Origin: Lewinella sp041392765
GTDB lineage: Bacteria > Bacteroidota > Bacteroidia > Chitinophagales > Saprospiraceae
Reading direction: 5' to 3'
DNA: 64,000 nt
NCBI GenBank assembly: GCA_041392765.1
Contig: JAWKLL010000018.1
Location: 1-64,000 of the forward strand
Shown here: positions 19,995-28,201 of the stretch, piece by piece
Layout: the number at the start of each line of letters is the position of its first letter
How positions within the stretch are numbered: position 1 is the stretch's first letter
Notes under the pieces: generated by a model
Seen by the model: only the letters and a program-made list of their open reading frames with translations
What the model was told of the DNA's origin: nothing
Database searches by the model: none
Made by a program: the position numbers and the translations under genes

Positions 19995-22061
19995 ATGCGT
20001 TTGATAAACACCCTCGTGCTCGTAGCTTTATGGCTGCTCACAACAACCGTTCATGCCCAGTTGATCAACCCGGCTAAAGTCAAGTTCGGAAAAATTTCAA
20101 TGGACGAGTTGGAGTTAAAGACTCATCCTGTTCAGCCAGATGCAGAGGCGGTTGTATTATTTGATGAATCGCGGATGCGAATGGATTTTGACCAAGAAAC
20201 GGAAGGATTAGAGTTTATAATAGATCGGCATATTCGCATTAAAATCTTGAAGCCATCTGGTACTCATTACGGGGATTTTGAGTTTTGGTTGGAAAGGAGT
20301 ACCCGTTCTTCTGCACGAGAAGAAATGCTGACGGTAAAAGGAAGCACTTATAATTTATCTTCTTCAGGAGACATGGAAGAAGTGAAGTTGGGAAAAGAGC
20401 ATATTTTTGAAGAATCCATCACCGAAGGGGTAAATCGGTATGCTATCGCATTTCCTCAAGTAAAGGAAGGAACGGTAATAGAGTTGAAATATACCATGAA
20501 AACAGACTATATTTTCAATCTGCCAACTTGGTACTTTCAACGGGAAATTCCTACAGAGTATTCATTGATTGAAGCAGTTATCCCTGAGTACTATGTTTAT
20601 AACATCGATATGAAGGGTTTTGCTTCTGACCGATTGATAGAAAATGTAGTTGGCCAAACTGGTTCAGGGTTTGTCAATGTAACGTACCGTACAGGAGGCG
20701 GAAGGCCGAGCACGGATATTTCAACCTCCAGTGTAGGTAGCCGAGTGACGGAGCGAATAGATTTTAGGACTAAAACCTATCGCTGGGCCGCCAGCCAAGT
20801 GCCAGGTTTGGCATCAGAGCCATTAGCGCCTGAGGTTTTTAACTACTTTTTTAGGGTTGATTTTGAGTTGTCGGCGACTAACTTTCCGGGAGCGATTAAT
20901 CAAAATTTTAGTCGTTCATGGGAAGCGGTATGCGCGATCTACAGCGAGTCGAGTACCGTGAAAGATTACTTGAATCCGAAAGGAGAGGTGGTAGAGCAAG
21001 CGAAGAATTGGACGGCTGGTTTACAAACAGAAACGGAGAAAGCGACTGCCGTTTACAACAAATTGCAAACTACAATTGCATGGAATGAGCGGTTCAGTAT
21101 GTTCCCATCGGCCAGCCCAATGAATATATTAAAAAAAGGAGAAGGCACCTCTGCTGATATGAATTTGATGCTATTGGCAATGTTGCGATCCCTTGACTTA
21201 CAAGCAGATCCTGTTTTAGTGAGCACGCGCGATAACGGGTTCTTATCGGTTTCTAGACCCAGCCTGATGCAGTTCAACCATGTCATAGTGCAGGTGAAGC
21301 TGGCAGATGGAAGCCGACTTTTGTTGGATCCTGTATCTAAAGATGTTGTGGTGCCTTTGTTACCACTTCACGATTTGAACGATAGAGGTAGGGTTATTTA
21401 CGAATCAAGTTCTGAATGGGTTGACTTGAAAGCACCCGCTAGCGATAAAACGGCCTACATGCTGAATGTCCAATTATCGGAAGAAGGAACTTTATCCGGG
21501 ACGGCAAAAATAAAACTCACGGACTATGCAGCACTAAAGGCAAAGCGAGAAACCGATGGTGCTAAAGGTGTGAACGAGTGGTTGGCTAATCAGTATGCTT
21601 TTCAAGCGGACGAAGTGGAGGTGTCAGGGTTGGAGCAGAAAGGCGAACCTGTCAATATTAGCTTCACAGTGGATGCTAGTGATTTTGTACAGTCTAATGG
21701 ATCGCTGTTTTATGTGCAAAGTGTAATGGCCCAAATTTATGATGAAAACCCTTTGAAAGAAGAGAAAAGGTCGATGCCTGTGGATTTTACGACTCAACGC
21801 GACATTGTATATGTGATGCAGTTAGTGTTGCCCGAAGGCTATCAATTAGAAGAAATGCCAGAGAGTGTCACTTTTTCCACGGAAGGAGGAAAAGCACGGT
21901 ATTCCTTGAAATTCAGCGATATGAGCGGTAGTGTTCAGATTGTAGAGAAGCTTAGTTTCAATAATCATTTCTTTTCAGCCCAAGAATACTTAGGTTTGAA
22001 GAATTTTATTGATTTGATTCTTGAAAAAGAACAGACCCCGTTGGTAATCAAAAAGATATAA
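19995..22061 (+). CDS. secreted DUF3857/transglutaminase-like protein
   Basis: 688 residues from the ATG at 19995, which begins a signal peptide (MRLINTLVLVALWLLTTTVH, then AQ). The DUF3857 beta-sandwich region lies at about 60-250 and contains ITEGVNRYAIAFPQVKEG and YTMKTDYIFNLPTWYFQ. A transglutaminase-like core follows at about 330-450. In that core the usual catalytic Cys is not present (GEGTSADMNLMLLAMLRS), although the later His (FNHVIVQV) and Asp (LLLDPVSKD) positions remain. It is therefore probably a non-enzymatic fold, as in many Bacteroidota members. Periplasmic or surface location is inferred. priA follows 5 bases later, suggesting co-transcription. Confidence 0.88.
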   Translation: MRLINTLVLVALWLLTTTVHAQLINPAKVKFGKISMDELELKTHPVQPDAEAVVLFDESRMRMDFDQETEGLEFIIDRHIRIKILKPSGTHYGDFEFWLERSTRSSAREEMLTVKGSTYNLSSSGDMEEVKLGKEHIFEESITEGVNRYAIAFPQVKEGTVIELKYTMKTDYIFNLPTWYFQREIPTEYSLIEAVIPEYYVYNIDMKGFASDRLIENVVGQTGSGFVNVTYRTGGGRPSTDISTSSVGSRVTERIDFRTKTYRWAASQVPGLASEPLAPEVFNYFFRVDFELSATNFPGAINQNFSRSWEAVCAIYSESSTVKDYLNPKGEVVEQAKNWTAGLQTETEKATAVYNKLQTTIAWNERFSMFPSASPMNILKKGEGTSADMNLMLLAMLRSLDLQADPVLVSTRDNGFLSVSRPSLMQFNHVIVQVKLADGSRLLLDPVSKDVVVPLLPLHDLNDRGRVIYESSSEWVDLKAPASDKTAYMLNVQLSEEGTLSGTAKIKLTDYAALKAKRETDGAKGVNEWLANQYAFQADEVEVSGLEQKGEPVNISFTVDASDFVQSNGSLFYVQSVMAQIYDENPLKEEKRSMPVDFTTQRDIVYVMQLVLPEGYQLEEMPESVTFSTEGGKARYSLKFSDMSGSVQIVEKLSFNNHFFSAQEYLGLKNFIDLILEKEQTPLVIKKI

Positions 22062-22066
22062 TTTCA

Positions 22067-24547
22067 TTGGAACAGACCTCACATCTCGTGGTATCGGCTG
22101 CCACTCGTTATGCGGATGTAGTGCTGCCTTTAGCACTATCGCAGACTTACACCTACCGCATTCCGGAAGAGTTGGTAGGGAGCGTGAAGGTAGGGGTGCG
22201 TGTTGAGGTGCAGTTTGGCAAAAAGCGGCTCTTTACGGGTATCGTGCAGCGGGTGCATGGTGATACTCCTGAATATGCTGTTACTAAGTTCGTTATCAGT
22301 GTGTTGGATGAAACGCCCATTGTTTTTGAACAACAATTGGCTTTGTGGAATTGGATGGCCAGCTACTATTTGTCCACGATAGGGGAGGTGATGCATGCTG
22401 CACTTCCCGCCAATTTTAAGTTGAGTAGTGAAACGCGTGTCACTTTGGGGCCTCTTTTCCACCAAGATCCCGGCCTGTTGAGCGATAAAGAATACCTTGT
22501 AGCAGAAGCACTCTCTATTCAGGAAGAACTATCCATTGAAGACATTCAGGGCATACTGGATCAAAAAACGGTTTATCCCATCATTAAGTCCTTGTTGGAC
22601 AAACGCATCATCTACCTGCAAGAGGAGATGCAGGAAAAGTACCAACCCAAGCAGGTGTGGTGCGTGCGTTTTGCGGCAGGCTATATGGGGGCAGATGGCC
22701 CTACTCCTGAGGTGTTTGAATTAGTGAAAAATGCTGAAAAGCAAGAGCGCACACTCTTGGCACTTTGGCAACTATCACGGCAACAGGAATTTGTGCGGCA
22801 AGCGGAGTTGGTGAAAACCGCAGGTACTGATACGAGTGTGGTTAAGGCATTAGTAAAAAAAGGTATCCTTGAAACGTGGGAGCGTGCCATCAGTCGGATA
22901 GGCAGCTATGAGGAGGATACGGTGGATGCCCAAGAATTATCCACCCAGCAGGTAGCTGCGTTGCACCAAATCAGTACCCTTTTTGAACAAAAAGAGGTGG
23001 TTTTACTACACGGGGTCACCGGTAGTGGCAAAACGCGGGTATATATGGAGTTGATGCAAGAAGCTATTGCCAAAGGGCAGCAAGTGTTGTATATGCTACC
23101 TGAAATTGCCCTTACTACCCAGATTACCGAGCGGGTACGCAAAGTGCTAGGCAATGATGTTTTAGTCTATCATTCTCGCCTTAATCACAACGAGCGTGTG
23201 GAGTTGTGGAACAAGGTGAAAAGTGGTCATGCTGCTGTCGTGGGGCCGCGTTCGGCCTTATTTATGCCCTATACCAATCTGTCATTAGTGATTGTGGATG
23301 AGGAACACGATCCCAGTTATAAGCAGCGCGACCCCAGCCCCCGTTATCACGGCAGAGATACCGCATTGGTGTTGGCGCGTCAGTTTGGTGCCAAGGTGCT
23401 TTTAGGAACAGCTACACCTTCTTTGGAATCATATTTCAATGCGCAATCCGGTAAATATGGTTTGGTGAAGATGCAAGAACGCTTTGGAGGTGTAGCATTG
23501 CCCGAAATCGTTATTGCTGACAAACGCAAAGCCCGTTTAGAACAGCGGTTGCACAACCATTTTACTGCCGATCTCTTGGATGCCTTGCGGGGGGCACTTG
23601 CTAAAGGCGAACAGGCTATTCTTTTTCAAAACAGACGAGGATATGCGCCTTCTTACCGATGTCCTTCTTGCGATTGGCGTTCTACCTGTATCAACTGCGA
23701 TGTGAGCCTGACGTATCACAAGTTCAAGGAACAACTCAAATGCCATTATTGTGGGTATAGTAGCCGGTTGCCGGAAGCCTGCCCAGCTTGTGGCTCAACC
23801 CAGTTGGTAATGCAAGGGTTTGGTACCGAAAAAATTGAGGACGAGTTGTTGATATTTTTGCCCGAAGCTCGGGTCGGGCGCATGGACTTGGACACCGTTA
23901 AAGGAAAAAACGCCCATGCGAAAATTATCGGTGCTTTTGAGGATGGCGAAATCGACATCTTGGTAGGTACCCAAATGGTGACCAAAGGATTAGACTTTGA
24001 GCGGGTAGGGGTAGTAGGTGTTTTAAGTGCCGATCAACTGTTGCAGTTCCCCGATTTTCGGGCTGCGGAACGTGCCTTTCAACTTATGGTGCAAGTAGCG
24101 GGTAGGGCAGGGCGAAAGCATCGCCAAGGCAAGGTCATTATTCAAGTAGAAGATGCCCGCCATCCCGTTATCGGAGAGGTAGTGGAGGGCGTTTTTTCTC
24201 GCTTTTACCAACGGGAAATTCAGGAGCGCGAGCAATTTGCCTATCCGCCTTTCTATCGGCTCATTCGTATCACCCTCAAGCACACCGTACCCAAGACCGT
24301 CAACGATGCAATGCAGCTTTATGCACACTGGCTTCGGCAAGAATTGGGCGACAGCCTTTTAGGCCCTGCTGTTCCCTTGATAGGCCGCGTACGCACTTGG
24401 TACCTCTTAGATGTAATGGTTAAAATCGACAGGAATGACAATGCCCGTTTGGCATGGGTGAAAACACGTATCCGCATAGCCAACGACAAGTTGCTACAAA
24501 CCAAAGGATTCTCTGGCGTACGCATTGCGGTGGATGTAGATCCTTGA
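22067..24547 (+). CDS. priA: primosomal protein N' (replication restart helicase PriA)
   Basis: 826 residues. A 3'-5' DNA helicase that reloads the replisome at stalled forks. The N-terminal 3'BD domain is at about 15-110. The helicase has Walker A GVTGSGKTRVYM, Walker B VIVDEEHDPSYKQ, and motifs GTATPSLE and QVAGRAGRKHRQGKVI. The zinc-binding insert carries eight Cys as four CxxC-type pairs (CPSCDW, CINCD, CHYC, CPAC). The start appears to be TTG at 22067; no ATG fits the conserved N-terminus. No damage. It marks the left border of the accessory island. Confidence 0.96.
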   Translation: MEQTSHLVVSAATRYADVVLPLALSQTYTYRIPEELVGSVKVGVRVEVQFGKKRLFTGIVQRVHGDTPEYAVTKFVISVLDETPIVFEQQLALWNWMASYYLSTIGEVMHAALPANFKLSSETRVTLGPLFHQDPGLLSDKEYLVAEALSIQEELSIEDIQGILDQKTVYPIIKSLLDKRIIYLQEEMQEKYQPKQVWCVRFAAGYMGADGPTPEVFELVKNAEKQERTLLALWQLSRQQEFVRQAELVKTAGTDTSVVKALVKKGILETWERAISRIGSYEEDTVDAQELSTQQVAALHQISTLFEQKEVVLLHGVTGSGKTRVYMELMQEAIAKGQQVLYMLPEIALTTQITERVRKVLGNDVLVYHSRLNHNERVELWNKVKSGHAAVVGPRSALFMPYTNLSLVIVDEEHDPSYKQRDPSPRYHGRDTALVLARQFGAKVLLGTATPSLESYFNAQSGKYGLVKMQERFGGVALPEIVIADKRKARLEQRLHNHFTADLLDALRGALAKGEQAILFQNRRGYAPSYRCPSCDWRSTCINCDVSLTYHKFKEQLKCHYCGYSSRLPEACPACGSTQLVMQGFGTEKIEDELLIFLPEARVGRMDLDTVKGKNAHAKIIGAFEDGEIDILVGTQMVTKGLDFERVGVVGVLSADQLLQFPDFRAAERAFQLMVQVAGRAGRKHRQGKVIIQVEDARHPVIGEVVEGVFSRFYQREIQEREQFAYPPFYRLIRITLKHTVPKTVNDAMQLYAHWLRQELGDSLLGPAVPLIGRVRTWYLLDVMVKIDRNDNARLAWVKTRIRIANDKLLQTKGFSGVRIAVDVDP

Positions 24548-24617
24548 GCATTATATTACTATCACCAAAGGTTATTTACTTTTTATGTGATGGCCATTTG
24601 GGTTTCAAAACATACTC

Positions 24618-25628
24618 TTAGTCCCCAATGCGTATTTCAGTTATCACTGCCGCTTTTGCCCCCGCTTCTTCACATATCTGTCTCACTTCAATGTAGTCTT
24701 CAAGGCTTAACTTATCACTTATACTAATTAAATAGCGCTTATCTGGCAATATTTTGTCTAAAGATCAATATCGGACGTGCTATTGATATACACCAATTCA
24801 TTTGTATTTTGCAGCAGTTCTTCCTTCCGAAGCGCAATAAAGGGCATTGTCACCGGAGAATGAAGACTGTCTTTGTAAACGATATTCCCCAGAATTGGTA
24901 GATATTGTCACGAAAAAAATGGAAAATCACTTTTATCATTTCGGTCAAAAACAAGATTTACAGTGGCAGGGTTTCTATCCACACCGAATTGAAGCATCTC
25001 AATGTATAGCCATGCGATATCTTTCAATGTAACCGAGTTGCCAAGATGAATGAATAGGTTTTCTCTCCGTTTGAAATACATGAAGTGGAGAGAATAATAA
25101 AATCTCTGATATCAAAGGTAGTATTCCAATAGCTAAACGTATAGTTATCCTTATCATCTTTCCAAAATGCTATATATAATCCATTTTGCCCCATGAACAT
25201 TTCAGCAGGCATAGTTTGAGATACATTTGGCATTTTCTTTGGCACTAAAGAACTTGCTATTCAGCAATGGAGGTATTCTGTTTTGCTTTGCAAATTTGGT
25301 TTCATTAATAATAAGGGTATCGTTGCTACCTGAAGTGTTTATTACTATTGGTGTAGTCCAATCCGATATATAAATTTTTTCACGATAGCGTTGAAAAGAA
25401 AGCCTAGTAGCTACATTTATACCATAATATAACGTAATCGAATCAAAAGAATCAATATTGATAGCCCAAAAAGGGGATGTATTGTAGTCGTCTTGAGCAT
25501 ACCATGTTCCTATCAAAGTATCCTCTATCGCTTCGCCGTTTTTTATCATCGCCATTAAAAAAATATAATAACAACAATATACTAACAGCCAAAACCTTGA
25601 TAAGCGATATAAAGGTAAAATATTTCAT
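24618..25628 (-). pseudogene. unrecognised membrane-anchored protein, multiple frame breaks
   Basis: Read on the minus strand from the ATG at 25628 (MKYFTFISLIKVLAVSILLL, a membrane anchor). The protein can be followed through at least five frame changes to the stop at 24618. Recognisable pieces are IGTWYAQDDYNTSPFWAINI, then NGLYIAFWKDDKDNYTFSYW, then a segment ending in MPFIALRKEELLQNTNELVY, and a last part (SLEDYIEVRQICEEAGAKAA) that looks like the C-terminal half of an ExbD/TolR-type periplasmic domain. That similarity is weak and I would not name the gene from it. Composition is AT-rich. It lies at the left end of the island and looks decayed or badly sequenced. Confidence 0.55.
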
Positions 25629-25702
25629 CTGTCTAAAAAGGGCAGGGCAAAACACGGTAACGTTATCAAGCGTATTTTTCCGAGTGTTACGCTGTACACA
25701 CT

Positions 25703-26746
25703 TTACTCCACCAACGCCCTCACCTCTTCTTCCGACAATCCCGTTTCAAGCACTACGTCTTTGACGGACATACCCGTGCGCAACAGCAGGCGAGCCAATT
25801 TGACCCGCGCTTCATGCGCTTGCGCTATGGCTTGTTCTTTTTTGTTTGCGCTCCTCTTCTTTCTGCCTGCGTTCTTCTTCCTGTTTGCGCAATGCCTCTT
25901 CTTTCTGTCTGCGCTCTTCTTCCTGTTGGCGTAGTGCTTGTTCTTTCTGCCTGCGTTCTTCTTTTCGCGAGCCTTTGCTTCTGTTGCCGTTCGTTTATAG
26001 TATGCTTTCTCTGCCTCCTGCTGCGCGAATAAGTTTTCCACTTCTTCCTCCGCACGCAGTTTAGCTCTTATCTCTTCCTCTTGCAGCGGACGCTGAAGGT
26101 ATTCCGCTATATCTTCAAAGCCTTTGGGGACTTCTTGCAAATCGAGGATGTATTTTTCTTCCATGATCCAGGCTTGGTTGAAAAGGGTGAGAAACTGTTC
26201 AATACGGCTGCGGCGCTCGTCGGGCAGGCGGCGTACTTGTAGGATGCACGTCGTGTGGGTGAGCAGGTCAACAAAATCGCTCTGTAGATCGATTTCCTGA
26301 TGGCTCGACATATCAATAGTCCTGCGGTTCACTTTGATGGCGACATGTGGGATGTCCTCCACGTTGTACCCTAAAATGTAGATAGATATGATGGGCAATG
26401 CACTATCCTGCTCCGTTTGGGTTTCGGGGTTTTTGGTTTTTGTCTTTTGCGTATAAGCCAAGCCCACGTAGTTGCGAAAACGCAGCACGTTGGTTGGTAG
26501 CTTAGATTTTTGTAGCTCTATGAGTACCGTTTCCTTTTTGCCACTTTCGTCCACTATAACGGCCTTGAAATCTAGGCGATACAGCGTGAAGCGGCGTTCT
26601 TCATCTTCTACGACCAACTCCTGTTGGGAGAGTTCCAATTCCAAGACTTCCTTTTCCAATATGACAGATAGCACCTTCCGCGCCAGCTTGTCGTTGGACA
26701 TCAGGTACTTGAAAGCATGGTCATAGAGTGGGTTGGCAATCTTCAT
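25703..26746 (-). CDS. Rpn/PD-(D/E)XK-type putative transposase nuclease, with an internal shifted segment
   Basis: 347 residues. The N-terminus (MKIANPLYDHAFKYLMSNDK) and the nuclease signature (YRLDFKAVIV followed by TVLIELQKSK) identify the PD-(D/E)XK family transposase/Rpn nuclease group common in Saprospiria. Rpn proteins cleave DNA and promote recA-independent recombination. Residues about 263-302 are oddly Lys/Arg/Asn-rich (KKNAGRKNKHYANRKKSADR). The third frame of the same DNA encodes the expected Glu-rich coiled coil (ERRQKEQALRQQEEERRQKE). Two compensating indels, near 25980 and 25840, therefore bracket the segment. The C-terminus (GMSVKDVVLETGLSEEEVRA) is back in frame and resembles a small HTH. 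Confidence 0.82.
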   Translation of the reverse strand: MKIANPLYDHAFKYLMSNDKLARKVLSVILEKEVLELELSQQELVVEDEERRFTLYRLDFKAVIVDESGKKETVLIELQKSKLPTNVLRFRNYVGLAYTQKTKTKNPETQTEQDSALPIISIYILGYNVEDIPHVAIKVNRRTIDMSSHQEIDLQSDFVDLLTHTTCILQVRRLPDERRSRIEQFLTLFNQAWIMEEKYILDLQEVPKGFEDIAEYLQRPLQEEEIRAKLRAEEEVENLFAQQEAEKAYYKRTATEAKAREKKNAGRKNKHYANRKKSADRKKRHCANRKKNAGRKKRSANKKEQAIAQAHEARVKLARLLLRTGMSVKDVVLETGLSEEEVRALVE

Positions 26747-26845
26747 GTTGCAAATTTGCGGGTTTTAAGACAAAAAGCAATGTGGCAAGTGGCTAAAGTA
26801 AATATTTTTACCAAAAAATGTTGCCACCTTGATAAAAACATTATT

Positions 26846-27312
26846 TTGTATCAAAACATCCCCGGCATCGGCAAAGGTAAGCGGCGCGATGAATTAGAAG
26901 CCCTCCTCAGCATATTCGACCAAGACAACCGAACAGCAGACCACCATATTATGAACGTAAGCGAAATAGACTTTCCGGAGAAATTCCGTTCCATCATCCG
27001 CCGCCTACAGGCTGCCGTCCAAAAAAAGAAGTCCGCGACACGATGACCATCGAAGACGACTTCATCGCCGAAATCAACGACTACGAGCACCGCATCGCCG
27101 AATCGGAAAAGCAGCGGGAAGAAGCCCTCCAACAAAAAGCATTGGAGCAGAGTTTGAAGGAGGAGGCACTGCGTAAACAGGAGGAGGAACGCCAACAAAA
27201 AGAAAATGCCGTCAAACTATTGCTCAGCATGGGCATACCCGCTTCAGAAGTGGCAGAAAAGCTGGGGCTGGAATTGGCATACATCGAGCGGCTGAGGGAG
27301 GAGGGAGTATAG
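26846..27312 (+). pseudogene. 3' fragment of a second Rpn-type gene
   Basis: Only the distal half of a PD-(D/E)XK-transposase-like protein is present. It starts near NIPGIGKGKRRDELEALLSI, continues through VSEIDFPEKFRSIIRRLQAA, then a Glu-rich coiled coil (LKEEALRKQEEERQQKENAV) and the HTH-like end MGIPASEVAEKLGLELAYIE. A -1 frame break lies in the A run at about 27020. The nuclease half is missing. It is divergent from the Rpn gene at 25703-26746 and shares its C-terminal layout. Confidence 0.65.
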
Positions 27313-27361
27313 GATTATGGGAATATAAGAGGGGGCGACGAAGCCGTTTTTGAAAAGCAGC

Positions 27362-27806
27362 GTTATTATAATCCTCCCCACAAAATAATTATGGTGGCCG
27401 CTACCTCGAAGTTATAGACGTGTACGGTGGTGTCCAGCGCCGCCACGCTCTGCACCGTGAGCAGCGCCCCCGTGAGTGCCAGAAGTTGCATGCCTTGGCG
27501 GAGACTGTCGGCGGGTATATAGCGACCCAGCCTCGGCAGGTAGGAGGGGTGGTTGGGGGTAGCCATCAGCGTATGCGCCCGGTGATGATACGCACCAGTT
27601 GGTGCCAGCTTTTTGGAAGATGGTAGTCACGGGGGCTAAGATAGGGGTTTTGGTGCTTTCGTCATAGGCATAAACCGTGTCGCCGATGGATATTTTCTAT
27701 GGAGTGAAACGGCCGGCGGGGGTGTGCACGGGGGTACCGGCGGGGAAGCAGGTGCCAACCACCAATTCGCAGTTGCCGCTGGCGCATACAATCGAGTCGC
27801 TAAACT
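27362..27806 (-). pseudogene. orphan HINT-domain remnant
   Basis: Minus-strand pieces match the HINT domain of the protein encoded at 28202-30346. They are GNCELVVGTCFPAGTPVHTP, then IGDTVYAYDESTKTPILAPV, NHPSYLPRLGRYIPADSLRQ, LLALTGALLTVQSVAALDTT and VYNFEV, ending at HHNYFVG. At least three frame changes and one internal stop interrupt it. No toxin domain follows; the next sequence downstream is the Rpn fragment. HINT domains in polymorphic toxins are autoprocessing modules preceding the toxin tip. This piece looks like an older or displaced cassette left behind the current toxin/immunity pair. Confidence 0.75.
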
Positions 27807-27822
27807 ACAGGCAGTGTGGTAG

Positions 27823-28191
27823 TCAGTTCATGGTAGAAAAATCGCCTTTCAATTCACTATCAGCATGAGCCTTTAAAAATTCAATAGTTTCTAGTACCTT
27901 TGATATTAAACCATTGTTTTCGGATTTTCCCTCCACAAGAAACAGAGTAGGACTTCCTTTCGCTAAATACAAATCTACATAAGTGTATCGTTTTTCGGTT
28001 TTTTTATCAGTTAAGATAGTGATTAAACTATCTTCATATCTCTCAGTACCAAAAGAAACCAAACAATATTCGTTTTCTAAGGCAAATCCATAAGTACCCT
28101 TATACTTATACTGAAAGCCATACTCCTTAACGAAAGGACGAATTTTTATAAAAAGTTCGCCATCGTTAGATAAAAATTTCTTCATGTCCAT
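27823..28191 (-). CDS. candidate immunity protein for the HINT toxin
   Basis: 122 residues, starting 10 bases after the stop of the HINT-domain protein on the same strand. No recognised family. The layout is a helix (FLSNDGELFIKIRPFVKEYG), then four or five beta strands (YGFALENEYCLVSFGTER, SLITILTDKK), then a terminal helix (ISKVLETIEFLKAHADSEL). The small size, lack of signal peptide, AT-rich composition and position directly behind a toxin-like C-terminus are what one expects of an immunity gene. That role is inference. Confidence 0.6.
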   Translation of the reverse strand: MDMKKFLSNDGELFIKIRPFVKEYGFQYKYKGTYGFALENEYCLVSFGTERYEDSLITILTDKKTEKRYTYVDLYLAKGSPTLFLVEGKSENNGLISKVLETIEFLKAHADSELKGDFSTMN

Positions 28192-28201
28192 TGCCCATTG
28201 A

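Noticed and set aside
27677..27868. Plus-strand frame of 63 codons
   Set aside because: It is antisense to the HINT remnant and shows no independent similarity.
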